Notes: generated from the letters alone by a model not told the origin. 64,000 nucleotides of DNA from Flavobacterium akiainvivens (GCF_001278115.1 NZ_LIYD01000005.1:4288813-4352812); one strand, 5' to 3'. Positions 9,326-18,831 are shown, counted from the stretch's first letter. Numbers and translations are program-made.

Positions 9326-10012
9326 TTGGACAAAAAAATTACCATTGCCATAGATGGCTTCTCTTCAACCGGCAAGAGTACTCTTGCAAAGCAGCTTGCC
9401 AACCATTTAGGATATGCCTATGTAGATACCGGGGCCATGTACAGGGCCGTTACACTTTATGCCATGCAGGAAGGCTTTGTGGCTGAAGACTTTTTAAACA
9501 AAGAAGGGCTTACAGATGCCCTGGGCGATATTACACTGCAGTTTTTATACAACCCAGAGCTTGGCTTTGCCGAAATGTATCTTAATGAAGAAAACGTAGA
9601 GCGCAAAATCCGCACCATAGAGGTAAGTAGCCTCGTAAGCCGCGTAGCCGAAATAAGTGCAGTACGTGCCATGCTGGTAAAACAGCAGCAGCACATGGGC
9701 GAAAACAAAGGCGTGGTTATGGACGGGCGCGATATAGGCACGGTTGTATTCCCTAATGCTGAACTGAAGCTTTTTATGAGTGCAAGCCCGCAAACGCGCG
9801 CCGAACGCCGTTTTAAAGAACTTACAGATAAGGGTGATACCGTTACTTATGAAGAAGTGCTGCACAATGTACAGGAACGTGACTATATAGATACACACAG
9901 GGAAGACTCCCCCCTTGTAAAGGCAGAAGACGCTATTGAAATAGACAACTCCCACCTTGGCATAAAGGAACAGTTTGATAAAGTGCTTGATTTGGTAAAT
10001 AAAGCACTTTAA
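9326..10012 (+). CDS. cmk: Cytidylate kinase, TTG start
   Basis: A 228-residue (d)CMP kinase that phosphorylates CMP/dCMP with ATP in pyrimidine nucleotide synthesis. The P-loop GFSSTGKST is at residues 10-18, followed by the CMP-binding YVDTGAMYRAVT and the MDGRDIGTVVFP segment. The first ATG lies inside the P-loop domain (about residue 38) and would destroy the enzyme. The TTG at 9326, two bases after the porQ stop, is therefore the likely start. That TTG is also the end of a TAATTTTG promoter-like octamer (9321-9328). Translation is probably coupled to porQ. Confidence 0.93.
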   Translation: MDKKITIAIDGFSSTGKSTLAKQLANHLGYAYVDTGAMYRAVTLYAMQEGFVAEDFLNKEGLTDALGDITLQFLYNPELGFAEMYLNEENVERKIRTIEVSSLVSRVAEISAVRAMLVKQQQHMGENKGVVMDGRDIGTVVFPNAELKLFMSASPQTRAERRFKELTDKGDTVTYEEVLHNVQERDYIDTHREDSPLVKAEDAIEIDNSHLGIKEQFDKVLDLVNKAL

Positions 10013-10102
10013 CTTTAACGGCATTGTTTTTTAGAATACCAATTTTTATTGATAGCTTTACCGCCGTTAATAAAATGTTAATTCAAAAAACGTTACCGTT
10101 TC

Positions 10103-11476
10103 ATGGGTATTAAAAACCGCCTGGTATTTATGAGCTTCCTGCAATTTTTTGTGTGGGGGGCGTGGCTTATTACTATTGGAAATTATTGGTTTGGAACAAA
10201 ACAGTGGGATGGTACCCAGTTTGGCCTGGTGTTCAGCACTATGGGTATTGCATCGGTATTTATGCCTACCCTTACCGGGATAATTGCCGACAGGTGGATT
10301 AATGCCGAAAAGCTTTATGGCGTGCTGCAACTGCTTTATGCGGGTGTGCTGTTTTACCTGCCCCAGGTACAGGAACCATCGGTTTTTATAACGGTAATGC
10401 TGGCAGCAATGTGTTGCTATATGCCTACAATTTCGTTAAGTAACTCGGTTTCTTATACTGCCCTTAAAAACAACGGTAATGATGTTGTTAAAGATTTTCC
10501 GCCCATACGTGTATGGGGGACTATAGGTTTTATAGTTGCCATGTGGATTACAAACCTTACCGGAAGCAAGGCAAATGAATACCAGTTTTATATAGCCGGC
10601 CTTGGTGCTGCACTACTGGGTGTGTATGCCTTTACATTGCCAAAATGCCCGCCGCAAAGGCTTAGTGAAGAAAAAGCAACGCTAATGCAAAAACTGGGAC
10701 TTGAAGCCTTTAAGCTGTTTGGGAATTACAAAATAGCCCTGTTCTTTATTTTTTCAATGTTTTTAGGTGGGGCGTTACAGCTTACCAATGCTTATGGCGA
10801 TGTGTTTTTGGATGAGTTTAAGCATTTCCCTAAATATGCCGATTCTTTTGTGGTGGAGTACTCTACCATAATCATGTCTATATCTCAGGTTAGTGAAACG
10901 CTGTTTATACTTGCCATTCCGTTTTTCCTGAAGCGTTTTGGTATTAAGCAGGTAATGCTTATTAGTATGCTGGCGTGGGTGCTGCGCTTTGGGCTGTTTG
11001 CCTATGGCGACCCTGTAACCGGCCTGTGGATGATAATCCTGTCGTGCATTGTATATGGCATGGCATTCGACTTTTTTAATATATCAGGTTCACTATTTAT
11101 AGAAACCAGCACCAATGCCCGTATACGTTCTTCGGCGCAGGGCTTGTTTATGATGATGACAAATGGTTTTGGGGCTATTATGGGTAGTTTTACTGCCGGA
11201 TGGGCCATAGACCGCTTTTTTACCAAATCATTTGGCACCACAACAGAACTTGCCTCTTTTTTAGATACCGATGCGGCCAACGGGAATATGCTTGCCTTTA
11301 TAAAAAAGCAGGGCAAAACAATTACCGATGGCATTTTTGACAGCCCCGTAATGATGAAGGACTGGCAAAACATATGGCTGGCATTTGCGGCCTATGCACT
11401 TGTAATTGCCATTGCCTTTGCCATATTATTTAAGCATAAGCACAACCCCGGAGAAGTGGCTGATGTTAAACATTAG
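10103..11476 (+). CDS. Nucleoside permease-like MFS transporter
   Basis: A 457-residue polytopic membrane protein with about 12 helices. The N-terminal motif FLQFFVWGAWLITIGNYWF and the GIIADRWINAEK loop match the nucleoside:H+ symporter (NHS/NupG-type) family of the major facilitator superfamily. Import of nucleosides at the inner membrane is the family role. Its place after cmk fits nucleotide salvage, but a 90-base gap separates them and co-transcription is unproven. A short direct repeat and a bidirectional terminator follow. Confidence 0.85.
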   Translation: MGIKNRLVFMSFLQFFVWGAWLITIGNYWFGTKQWDGTQFGLVFSTMGIASVFMPTLTGIIADRWINAEKLYGVLQLLYAGVLFYLPQVQEPSVFITVMLAAMCCYMPTISLSNSVSYTALKNNGNDVVKDFPPIRVWGTIGFIVAMWITNLTGSKANEYQFYIAGLGAALLGVYAFTLPKCPPQRLSEEKATLMQKLGLEAFKLFGNYKIALFFIFSMFLGGALQLTNAYGDVFLDEFKHFPKYADSFVVEYSTIIMSISQVSETLFILAIPFFLKRFGIKQVMLISMLAWVLRFGLFAYGDPVTGLWMIILSCIVYGMAFDFFNISGSLFIETSTNARIRSSAQGLFMMMTNGFGAIMGSFTAGWAIDRFFTKSFGTTTELASFLDTDAANGNMLAFIKKQGKTITDGIFDSPVMMKDWQNIWLAFAAYALVIAIAFAILFKHKHNPGEVADVKH

Positions 11477-11498
11477 ATTTTTGGATTGTTAGATTTTT
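11473..11498 (+). repeat. Short direct repeat TTAGATTTTT (two copies)
   Basis: TTAGATTTTT at 11473-11482 and 11489-11498, overlapping the stop codon of the transporter gene. This AT-rich dispersed repeat type resembles others common between flavobacterial genes. Confidence 0.5.
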
Positions 11499-11522
11499 AG
11501 AATTTTCGATAAGACTTATAAC

Positions 11523-11549
11523 AATGGCTGCCTTACCCGGGCAGCCATT
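11523..11549. terminator. Bidirectional terminator between converging genes
   Basis: Stem AATGGCTGCC / GGCAGCCATT with a 7-base loop, located between the + strand transporter and the - strand ferredoxin gene. Confidence 0.8.
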
Positions 11550-11554
11550 ATTGT

Positions 11555-11785
11555 TTAAAGTTGTTTTACCGTAATAATCTTTACCGGGCATATTGCTGCT
11601 GCGTTTTCGGTTTCTTCCAAAACGGAGTTGTCGGGTTCTTTAAGGGTAAAAAAGCCTTTCTTTTCAATACCATGCAGTAATACCGATTTGCCGTCTTTTT
11701 TGCTCATAACAAATTTTTGCGGGGCTGCTTCTGCACAATAATTACAGCCTATGCACTTGTTGCGTTGCAGGGTAATAATTATCAT
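11555..11785 (-). CDS. Single-cluster [4Fe-4S] ferredoxin
   Basis: A 76-residue protein with CIGCNYC (Cys 11, 14, 17) and a fourth Cys followed by Pro (Cys 66). This is the classical set for one [4Fe-4S] cluster in a small cytosolic electron carrier. Its ATG overlaps the stop of the U32-family gene (ATGA junction), so both are made together. This suggests the ferredoxin supplies electrons to, or works in the same reaction as, the U32 protein; that is inference from context. Confidence 0.9.
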   Translation of the reverse strand: MIIITLQRNKCIGCNYCAEAAPQKFVMSKKDGKSVLLHGIEKKGFFTLKEPDNSVLEETENAAAICPVKIITVKQL

Positions 11786-13035
11786 TGTGTGGCATATTCT
11801 GATTTAACCAGTTTGTAGAGCTTGTCGCTGGGGCGTATTTTAAAGGGCAGGGGTAGTGTAACAGGGTTTCCGCGTGTGGCGGTTTCTACTTCAACATCTT
11901 CACTCATAAGCGATGTAATTGTTGTTTGTTGTGCACCGGTGGTGGGGCCTGTTATAAGTATGGTGTCGCCTACCTTTATGTCATAAGCTTCAATTATAAA
12001 TTCGCCAATACCTGATTTTGGATAATAATGCCTGCCTTTGCCTATGTATATTTTGCGCTGTGTAGTCATACTGCCATTAGCGGCAGACCATTCGCCAAGC
12101 TTTTGCCCCAGGTAGTAGCCACTCCAAAAGCCGCGGTTGTATACCTTGCTTAATTCTTCCATCCATACGGCTGCTTTCCCGGGTGTGTAAGTACCGTTGG
12201 CAATAGCATCTATAGCCTGGCGGTAGCAGCGTGTAACGGTAGCTACATATTCCGGGGCGCGGCCACGGCCTTCCAGCTTTAATACGCTAATGCCGCTATT
12301 GGCAATCTGGTCAAGAAAATCAATGGTGCACAGGTCTTTTGGAGACATCATATACTCATTATCAATCTCAATTTCAAAACCACTTTCCTGGTCGGTAACC
12401 GTATATTTTTTACGGCAGTTTTGTTTGCAAGCCCCGCGGTTAGCCGATGAATTGTGCGAATGCAGGCTAAGGTAGCATTTACCCGAAACCGCCATGCACA
12501 ACGCCCCGTGCCCAAAGATTTCAACCTCTACTAACTTGCCTGATGGCCCGCAGATGTTTTCCTTGTGAATTTGAGCCGTTATTTTCTTTACCTGGTTCAG
12601 GCTCAGCTCACGGCTCAGTACAATGGTATCGGCAAAAAGGGCGTAAAACTTTACGGTTTCTATATTGGTAATGTTTATCTGGGTGCTTATATGTACCTCC
12701 ATATTTATTTGGCGGGCATAGGCAATCACGGCCTGGTCCATAGCAATTACAGCCGTTATACCGGCCTGTTTGGCTTTGTTGAGCAGGGTTTTTATTATAG
12801 AAAGGTCGTGGTCGTAAATAATGGTGTTTAGGGTAAGATAGGTGCGAATGCCTTTCGGGTTGCAACGCGCCACGATTTCGTCAAGGTCCTCCAACGTAAA
12901 ATTTACTGTAGCCCTTGCACGCATGTTAAGCTGCTCAACCCCAAAATATATAGAATTTGCCCCGTTATCTATAGCTGCCTGTAACGATTCAAAATCGCCT
13001 GCCGGGGCCATGAGTTCGATAGTGTTGTTTGTCAT
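11782..13035 (-). CDS. Peptidase U32 family protein (TrhP/YegQ-like)
   Basis: A 417-residue U32 protein. The N-terminal TIM-barrel-like half begins MAPAGDFESLQAAIDNGAN. The four-cysteine set follows at 180, 187, 203 and 207 (GHGALC, SGKC, GACKQNC), which in this family binds an iron-sulfur cluster. Despite the name, characterised members (TrhP, RlhA) hydroxylate RNA; TrhP makes 5-hydroxyuridine at the tRNA wobble position using prephenate. The size favours a TrhP-like rather than RlhA-like protein. The coupled ferredoxin gene supports a redox role. Confidence 0.85.
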   Translation of the reverse strand: MTNNTIELMAPAGDFESLQAAIDNGANSIYFGVEQLNMRARATVNFTLEDLDEIVARCNPKGIRTYLTLNTIIYDHDLSIIKTLLNKAKQAGITAVIAMDQAVIAYARQINMEVHISTQINITNIETVKFYALFADTIVLSRELSLNQVKKITAQIHKENICGPSGKLVEVEIFGHGALCMAVSGKCYLSLHSHNSSANRGACKQNCRKKYTVTDQESGFEIEIDNEYMMSPKDLCTIDFLDQIANSGISVLKLEGRGRAPEYVATVTRCYRQAIDAIANGTYTPGKAAVWMEELSKVYNRGFWSGYYLGQKLGEWSAANGSMTTQRKIYIGKGRHYYPKSGIGEFIIEAYDIKVGDTILITGPTTGAQQTTITSLMSEDVEVETATRGNPVTLPLPFKIRPSDKLYKLVKSEYATQ

Positions 13036-13143
13036 GCCTTTAATTTTGCGCGCAAAATTAAAGGTGCCGGGCGGGCTAAAACATGATTATTGTCAGGTTC
13101 GTATTTTAGAATGTTGGGGTTTTCGACGGGATACTTTCAGCCA

Positions 13144-13182
13144 ATAAAAAATCGTGCTGTGTTTTGTATGCAGCACGGTTTT
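13144..13182 (-). terminator. Terminator of the T9SS cargo gene
   Basis: On the minus strand, stem CGTGCTG / CAGCACG with an 11-base loop is followed by ATTTTTTATT. It lies between the 3' end of the large secreted protein gene and the 5' end of the U32 gene. Confidence 0.8.
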
Positions 13183-13225
13183 ATTTATAAAGTTGAATTA
13201 TCTAACAATAGAAAAAACCTCAAGG

Positions 13226-16200
13226 CTATCTTAATAAACTAAAGTGCCCGCGGTATTCTTTACCGTTTTGGCGGCGCACAACAAACCAGTAGTCTGTAGC
13301 AGGCAGGTTAGTGTCGTTTAAAGTACCATCCCACCCAATGCTACGGGCATCAAAACCGGTTATAAGCTTGCCGTAACGGTCATAAATATAAACCATAAGG
13401 TCTGGTTCTGCGACTGATGCAAACTTAATCCTCCAGGTTTCGTTTATGCCGTCTCCGTTAGGGGTAAAAAATTTAGGGTAGGTAAGCAGGAACACTTTTT
13501 CAGATACCCAGTCGCAGCCATATACATCGCGCACAAACACGTTGTAGCTGCCGGGTTCAAGGCCGGTAAAAATATTTTCGTCCTGCCAGTGTATGCCGTC
13601 TATAGAATATTCAAAGTTTTGTACCGAAGCATCAGATGCCTCTACAGCCACATTTATTACATTCTCGGTTTCAGACCAGTCTTGTATTGTTATCTGGCTT
13701 ATAGAAGGCAGTGCCGTGGTAAATACCTGCACGGTTTTTTCTGAAATACAGTTTTGAGAGTTTATTGCTGTTACCTTGTATTCGCCGGCTTCTGTAACAA
13801 ATATAGACTGTGTTGTTGCCCCGGTAGACCACAGGTAGCTTACATAACTTGGGTCGGCAATAAGTTCCAGCTCAGTGCCATCGCAGGTATAGTAAAAATC
13901 TTCCATGTTCATTTCGCCGGACTGGTTGAGTATAATGTCAAATAACGATATGTCGTGGCAGGTCATGGTGCCATTATATTCGGTGCGGGCATATATGGTT
14001 GTTGGTCCTGTTGTGTATGATAAAGGCAGTGGGCTTACACCGGAATCGGCATCGGCATAAGATGCATGGTAGGTAAGGGTAATGTTAGTGGTGTCCTGCC
14101 CGTTAAGGATGTATGCATCCTGGCTCGAGAGGTTAAAGGTTTCTGTACCGTCTCCATCTAAATCGCAGGTAATAAGGTTAGGCGCGTTGTAGGCATTAAC
14201 AAGAGAAGGTACTTCGGCCATGTTAAAGGTTAATACACCGGTATTGCCGCATGGGTCGTCTACAGTTACGGTATATGCGGCAGACTCAAGCCCTGTAAAG
14301 GCGTTGTTATTACCGTTTGCAATGGTAAACGGGTCGCCGTTTTTGTGGGTAATGGTATAAATCAGCGGTTCTACGCCTATAGCATTAATTTGTACATCGC
14401 CCGATACACCCGTGCAGGTAAGGCTTTGCACACCAAGTATGCTTACACCGTCAATATATTGAAAATCATACAGTATTTCTTCGCAGGTTTTGTCCATGGC
14501 AATATCGCCGCTTTCAAACGCCCTGTATACTTTAACAATGCGGTAGTTGCCCGGTGGGTAGATAAGCGTATAGTTTATACTGTTATTGGTAAGCCCAACT
14601 GAATTAAGCGGGCCATAGCTGCCGGTAAAAAGCTCACCAGTGGCGGGATGGCCCCAGTTGCCGGGTGTTATTTCCCTTTGCAGCCAAAAATTAAGCCCTG
14701 CAAGCGCATTTGAAACATGATACAGGCTTATATCAAAAGCGCCGCAGTGTGGCGTCATGCTTATATCGCTTGATGTTATGGCATACCCCACAAGGTTAGT
14801 GGTTTTGGTGTAAGACTGGCACCCGTCTGATATTTCAAAGGTATAAGTGCCCGGCAGTAAGCCATCGAGGGTAAAATTACCTTCGTCATCAATATATTGT
14901 GAACCGTCAAACGGTGTGGTTACAGAGCCCGGAGGGGCAACAGTTATTGTAACAGCTGATACACCGCTGCCTATAGCCACTGTAGCAAACCCTTCCTGGC
15001 AGTCAGGCCTTGGGCGTGGCGTTCTTTGGTTTACATCATAAGGAGGTACCGTAACTTCATAAGGCTCGTATACTTCATCGCAGGTATCTGTAAAAATTAT
15101 TACATAATCGCCCGGTGGCAATCCTGTCATATAAAGCCTGTCGTCATCGCCTTCAATTGGCTGGATGAAAGAAGAGCCATCATAGGGCAGCGGGCCAAAC
15201 AGGTCTTCAAAACCTTCGGGGGCCTCAGTAATTATTACCTCGGCAATATCTCTTGATGTTATAGTACCTACCAGTTTGCCCAGGTTTTCGTCGCAATCAG
15301 TATTAGTGCCTACAATGCCGGGTACAACGGGTGGTGGGGCTATGTGTACATACACCCCGTTTACGGTATTGCCACAGGCATCGGTAGCGGTATAATTATA
15401 AGTGCCCTCTAAAAGCGGGTGGTCTTCATCGCCAAAAATTGCCTCGCCGCCAAAGTTGGGGTAAGAGGGGTTAAGGGTAGGGTCAAAATCTTCGGGTACG
15501 CTGGTAAAGGTAATATTTACAGGTGGTACATATATGCCGGGTACAAGCTTAAGCTGCTTAAATCCGCAGGGTAAATCTACCGTGGTAGCTGCAACACCAA
15601 AAACGCCGTATACATCTACATCATTAACCATAAATTGTGTGCCGCAGGTATCGGTTAGCAGCAGGTCATAGCTATAATCTTGCCCGTAATAAAAGGGTAT
15701 GGTTTGGCCAAACAGGGCAGAGTCTGACAGGCCGTATACATCTGATGTAAAAACCTGCGGGGCGCCCCCACCCGGCGGGTACATGGTTACCTGTGCGGTA
15801 AAAGGATATGTAATATCAGTATTTACGGGGTCAAGGTTTGTAATTGCGTTTAGTACGGTTATCTGGTCGCAGGCGGGTAGTAGCCCTACTAAACCTGCAT
15901 CCATTGCTAAAATGGTTGGTGCTGTAGTGCCCAGCTGTTGCGATGTTACAATGGCTGTACCGCAGGAATCAGTGGCTTTTATAGTATATAAACCCGGCGG
16001 TAGCCCTGTAAAAGTGTCTGATGCCTGTGCCGGGGCGGTTGACGGGCCGGCAGTAATTTCATAAAGTAAAGGGCTGCCGGATTGCATAACCACGGTTATT
16101 ACACCATCGTTACAAAAAGAGGGGGTTAGCTGCCATTCTTCGCTAAAAATAAGGGGTGTTGTGTTGTCGTTAATAATGGCCTCCTGTTGAGATGTAACGG

Positions 16201-16507
16201 TGTTTCCGTCAATTATGGTAGTGGCTACAACAAGGTAGGTGCCGTCCTGAAGGCCGGATACAGAGGTGTTACTGTTGTTAGATACAGGTGTGGTGCTATT
16301 GGGCAGCAGGTATACTTTATAGTTTACCGATGTGCCCGCATTTTGCACACTAAACTGCAGCGAGCCATTGCCCGGACAGGTTTCGTGTGTTGTTGCTACA
16401 GAGAGTGTAAAATTCTGTGCCAGCAGGGTGGGGCCTGTTAGCAATGCCAAAAGAAATAATACACGCTTTAGTAGTGTTATGCCATAATTAACATTTACAA
16501 TTTTCAT
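13226..16507 (-). CDS. Large secreted protein with type B (gliding-type) T9SS C-terminal sorting domain
   Basis: A 1093-residue protein with a Sec signal peptide (hydrophobic stretch about 15-30, ending near LLAQ). The long middle part is built of beta-sandwich repeats of the SprB/Ig-like kind: segments such as GTYTFEISDGCQSYT and GLYTIKATDSCGT recur with conserved Cys and Gly. The last about 85 residues (YPKFFTPNGDGINETW to the end) are the type B C-terminal domain used by type IX secretion cargo. It is probably a surface or released adhesin-like protein exported by T9SS. Ligand and partners are unknown. It is a single-gene unit with its own promoter and terminator. Confidence 0.9.
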   Translation of the reverse strand: MKIVNVNYGITLLKRVLFLLALLTGPTLLAQNFTLSVATTHETCPGNGSLQFSVQNAGTSVNYKVYLLPNSTTPVSNNSNTSVSGLQDGTYLVVATTIIDGNTVTSQQEAIINDNTTPLIFSEEWQLTPSFCNDGVITVVMQSGSPLLYEITAGPSTAPAQASDTFTGLPPGLYTIKATDSCGTAIVTSQQLGTTAPTILAMDAGLVGLLPACDQITVLNAITNLDPVNTDITYPFTAQVTMYPPGGGAPQVFTSDVYGLSDSALFGQTIPFYYGQDYSYDLLLTDTCGTQFMVNDVDVYGVFGVAATTVDLPCGFKQLKLVPGIYVPPVNITFTSVPEDFDPTLNPSYPNFGGEAIFGDEDHPLLEGTYNYTATDACGNTVNGVYVHIAPPPVVPGIVGTNTDCDENLGKLVGTITSRDIAEVIITEAPEGFEDLFGPLPYDGSSFIQPIEGDDDRLYMTGLPPGDYVIIFTDTCDEVYEPYEVTVPPYDVNQRTPRPRPDCQEGFATVAIGSGVSAVTITVAPPGSVTTPFDGSQYIDDEGNFTLDGLLPGTYTFEISDGCQSYTKTTNLVGYAITSSDISMTPHCGAFDISLYHVSNALAGLNFWLQREITPGNWGHPATGELFTGSYGPLNSVGLTNNSINYTLIYPPGNYRIVKVYRAFESGDIAMDKTCEEILYDFQYIDGVSILGVQSLTCTGVSGDVQINAIGVEPLIYTITHKNGDPFTIANGNNNAFTGLESAAYTVTVDDPCGNTGVLTFNMAEVPSLVNAYNAPNLITCDLDGDGTETFNLSSQDAYILNGQDTTNITLTYHASYADADSGVSPLPLSYTTGPTTIYARTEYNGTMTCHDISLFDIILNQSGEMNMEDFYYTCDGTELELIADPSYVSYLWSTGATTQSIFVTEAGEYKVTAINSQNCISEKTVQVFTTALPSISQITIQDWSETENVINVAVEASDASVQNFEYSIDGIHWQDENIFTGLEPGSYNVFVRDVYGCDWVSEKVFLLTYPKFFTPNGDGINETWRIKFASVAEPDLMVYIYDRYGKLITGFDARSIGWDGTLNDTNLPATDYWFVVRRQNGKEYRGHFSLLR

Positions 16508-16510
16508 AGC

Positions 16511-16540
16511 TAAAATTAAGTTTTACTTACTTAATTTCAA
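16511..16540 (-). promoter_or_regulatory. Putative promoter of the T9SS cargo gene
   Basis: Leftward: TTG (16538-16540), 19-base spacer, TAATTTTA (16511-16518), one mismatch from TAnnTTTG. It ends only 3 bases before the ATG, so the mRNA would be leaderless or the true promoter lies elsewhere. Confidence 0.4.
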
Positions 16541-16675
16541 GTTTTTTTCCGGTTGACAAGATAATTAAAAATTTTTATTTTAAAACATTGTTAATTTTTT
16601 TATTATCCTGAATAAAGGTTTTTAACATAATTGAATGTGTATGTTATGTAAAGCATAATTTGGCATAATAAATGT

Positions 16676-16704
16676 TTGTAAATCAAAAAAATATAGTAAT
16701 TTTG
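16676..16704 (+). promoter_or_regulatory. rpsA promoter
   Basis: TTG (16676-16678), 18-base spacer, TAATTTTG (16697-16704): a full match to the Bacteroidota housekeeping promoter. With the cargo-gene promoter it occupies the 327-base divergent gap 16508-16834. Confidence 0.75.
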
Positions 16705-16834
16705 CGAACCTTTTAAAAGGCATAGCGCGTTTCCCGCAAAAGGTTGAAAACTAATTTAATGTAAAACACTCCCCTGCACGGCTGCTTTAAGGGAAACCGG
16801 TGCGGCACGGGATACAAGTAATAAAGGATCAGAC
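16705..16834 (+). promoter_or_regulatory. Structured rpsA 5' leader with SD-like AAAGGA
   Basis: About 125 bases of untranslated leader follow the predicted start site. Visible structure: the palindrome CCTTTTAAAAGG near its start, AACCTTTT pairing with a downstream AAAAGGTT (16738-16745), and GCACGG pairing with CCGGTGC (bulged) about 25 bases later. AAAGGA lies 7 bases before the ATG, which is unusual in a group that rarely uses Shine-Dalgarno pairing. Autoregulation by S1 is known in proteobacteria; here it is inference. Confidence 0.45.
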
Positions 16835-18616
16835 ATGTCTGAACAAACTAAAACAAAAGACGAATTCCTAAACGAGTTTAACTGGCACAACTTTGAAGAA
16901 GGTATTGATGCAGTAGATGAGCAAAACCTTAGGGAATTTGAAAACCTTGTTGAGAAGACTTTCATCTCAACTGACAGTGACGAAGTAGTAGAAGGTACAG
17001 TAGTAAGAATCACTGACAGGGATGCAATTGTTGATATCAACGCTAAATCGGAAGGTGTTATTTCTCTTAACGAATTCCGTTACAACCCTAACCTTAAAGT
17101 GGGCGATAAAGTAGAAGTACTTATAGACGTTCGCGAAGACAAATCAGGCCAGCTTGTTCTTTCTCACAAGAAAGCACGTACTATTAAGGCTTGGGACAGG
17201 GTTATCAATGCTAATGAAACTGGCGAGATCGTTAATGGTTTCGTTAAATGCAGGACTAAAGGTGGTATGATTGTAGATGTTTTTGGCATCGAGGCATTCC
17301 TTCCTGGTTCTCAGATAGACGTAAAACCTATCAGGGATTACGACCAGTATGTAAACAAGACTATGGAATTCAAGGTTGTAAAAATCAACCACGAGTTTAA
17401 AAACGTAGTTGTATCTCACAAAGCCCTTATTGAGGCTGATATCGAGGTTCAGAAGAAAGAAATCATTGGCCAGCTTGAAAAAGGCCAGGTTCTTGAAGGT
17501 GTTGTTAAGAACATTACATCATACGGTGTATTTATTGACCTTGGTGGTGTTGATGGACTTATCCACATTACAGACCTTTCTTGGAGCCGTATTAACCACC
17601 CAAGCGAAGTGCTTGAGCTTGACCAGAAACTTAACGTTGTTATTCTTGACTTTGATGACGAGAAAACACGTATACAGCTTGGCCTTAAGCAACTACACGC
17701 TCACCCGTGGGATGCGCTTGACGCAAACCTGAAAGTAGGCGATAAAGTTAAAGGTAAAGTAGTTGTTATTGCAGACTACGGTGCGTTTATTGAAGTTGCT
17801 GAAGGTGTAGAAGGCCTTATCCACGTTAGCGAAATGTCTTGGTCTACGCACCTGCGTTCTGCCCAGGATTTCGTAAAAGTAGGTGATGAGGTTGAAGCTG
17901 TAATCCTTACCCTTGACAGGGAAGACCGCAAAATGTCTCTTGGCATTAAGCAGCTTTCTCAAGACCCATGGACAGACATTACATCTAAATACCCTGTAGG
18001 TTCTAAACACACAGGTACTGTTCGTAACTTTACAAACTTTGGTGTATTTGTTGAACTTGAAGAAGGTATCGACGGACTTATCTATATCTCAGACCTTTCT
18101 TGGACTAAGAAAATTAAGCACCCAAGTGAGTTTGTAAACGTAGGTGACAAACTTGAGGTTGTTGTTCTTGAACTTGATGTTGACGGACGTAAACTATCTC
18201 TTGGCCACAAACAAACCCAGGCTAACCCTTGGGATAAGTATGAAGACAGCTTTGGCGTAGGTACTGTACACAACGGTACTATTGCTGAAATTGTTGACAA
18301 AGGTGCTACTGTAGAATTTGGTGATGATATTGTTGCCTTTATACCTACACGCCACCTTGAGAAAGAAGATGGTAAAAAACTTAAAAAAGGCGAAGCTGCC
18401 GAATTTAAGGTAATTGAATTCAACAAAGAATTCAAAAGGGTTGTTGCTTCTCACACTGCCACATTTAAAGATGAGGAAGAGAAAAACTACAGGAGCAACC
18501 AGTCTGATAACAACAATACTGTTTCTTCTAACAACAATGCAGAGAAAACCACCCTTGGTGATATCGACGCTTTGTCTCAGCTAAAAGAAAGAATGGAGCG
18601 CGGCGAAAACAACTAA
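16835..18616 (+). CDS. rpsA: 30S ribosomal protein S1
   Basis: A 593-residue RNA-binding ribosomal protein with six S1 (OB-fold) repeats starting near residues 50, 130, 220, 303, 393 and 478. The central repeats carry the typical YGVFIDLGGVDGLIHITDLSW-type core. It helps load mRNA on the 30S subunit. The C-terminal tail after about 560 is Asn/Ser-rich and low-complexity. The codon usage is that of a highly expressed gene. It has a strong promoter, a structured leader and a strong terminator, with no partner genes. Confidence 0.98.
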   Translation: MSEQTKTKDEFLNEFNWHNFEEGIDAVDEQNLREFENLVEKTFISTDSDEVVEGTVVRITDRDAIVDINAKSEGVISLNEFRYNPNLKVGDKVEVLIDVREDKSGQLVLSHKKARTIKAWDRVINANETGEIVNGFVKCRTKGGMIVDVFGIEAFLPGSQIDVKPIRDYDQYVNKTMEFKVVKINHEFKNVVVSHKALIEADIEVQKKEIIGQLEKGQVLEGVVKNITSYGVFIDLGGVDGLIHITDLSWSRINHPSEVLELDQKLNVVILDFDDEKTRIQLGLKQLHAHPWDALDANLKVGDKVKGKVVVIADYGAFIEVAEGVEGLIHVSEMSWSTHLRSAQDFVKVGDEVEAVILTLDREDRKMSLGIKQLSQDPWTDITSKYPVGSKHTGTVRNFTNFGVFVELEEGIDGLIYISDLSWTKKIKHPSEFVNVGDKLEVVVLELDVDGRKLSLGHKQTQANPWDKYEDSFGVGTVHNGTIAEIVDKGATVEFGDDIVAFIPTRHLEKEDGKKLKKGEAAEFKVIEFNKEFKRVVASHTATFKDEEEKNYRSNQSDNNNTVSSNNNAEKTTLGDIDALSQLKERMERGENN

Positions 18617-18642
18617 TTGTTTGCTGAACCATTTTAAATACC

Positions 18643-18676
18643 AAAGCCCCTGTAGCAATACAGGGGCTTTTTGTTT
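18643..18676 (+). terminator. Terminator of rpsA
   Basis: Perfect 12-bp stem AAAGCCCCTGTA / TACAGGGGCTTT closing a GCAA loop, then TTTGTTT. Confidence 0.93.
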
Positions 18677-18831
18677 ATAACACAAATCACACCTGTTGTT
18701 ATGATTTTTTTGTGGCATGGCGGGCAATAGTTAATTAGCACAAGCCATTGCAAACTTTTAACTGAAATATTTGGATTTGATAACGCTTTTTCATTTTTTT
18801 GTCGGACTAATAAATAAAACTTGCCCAAAAC

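Noticed and set aside
15026..16441. Several + strand open frames opposite the large secreted protein
   Set aside because: They are antisense shadows of the repeat-rich beta-sandwich gene and contain no domain.
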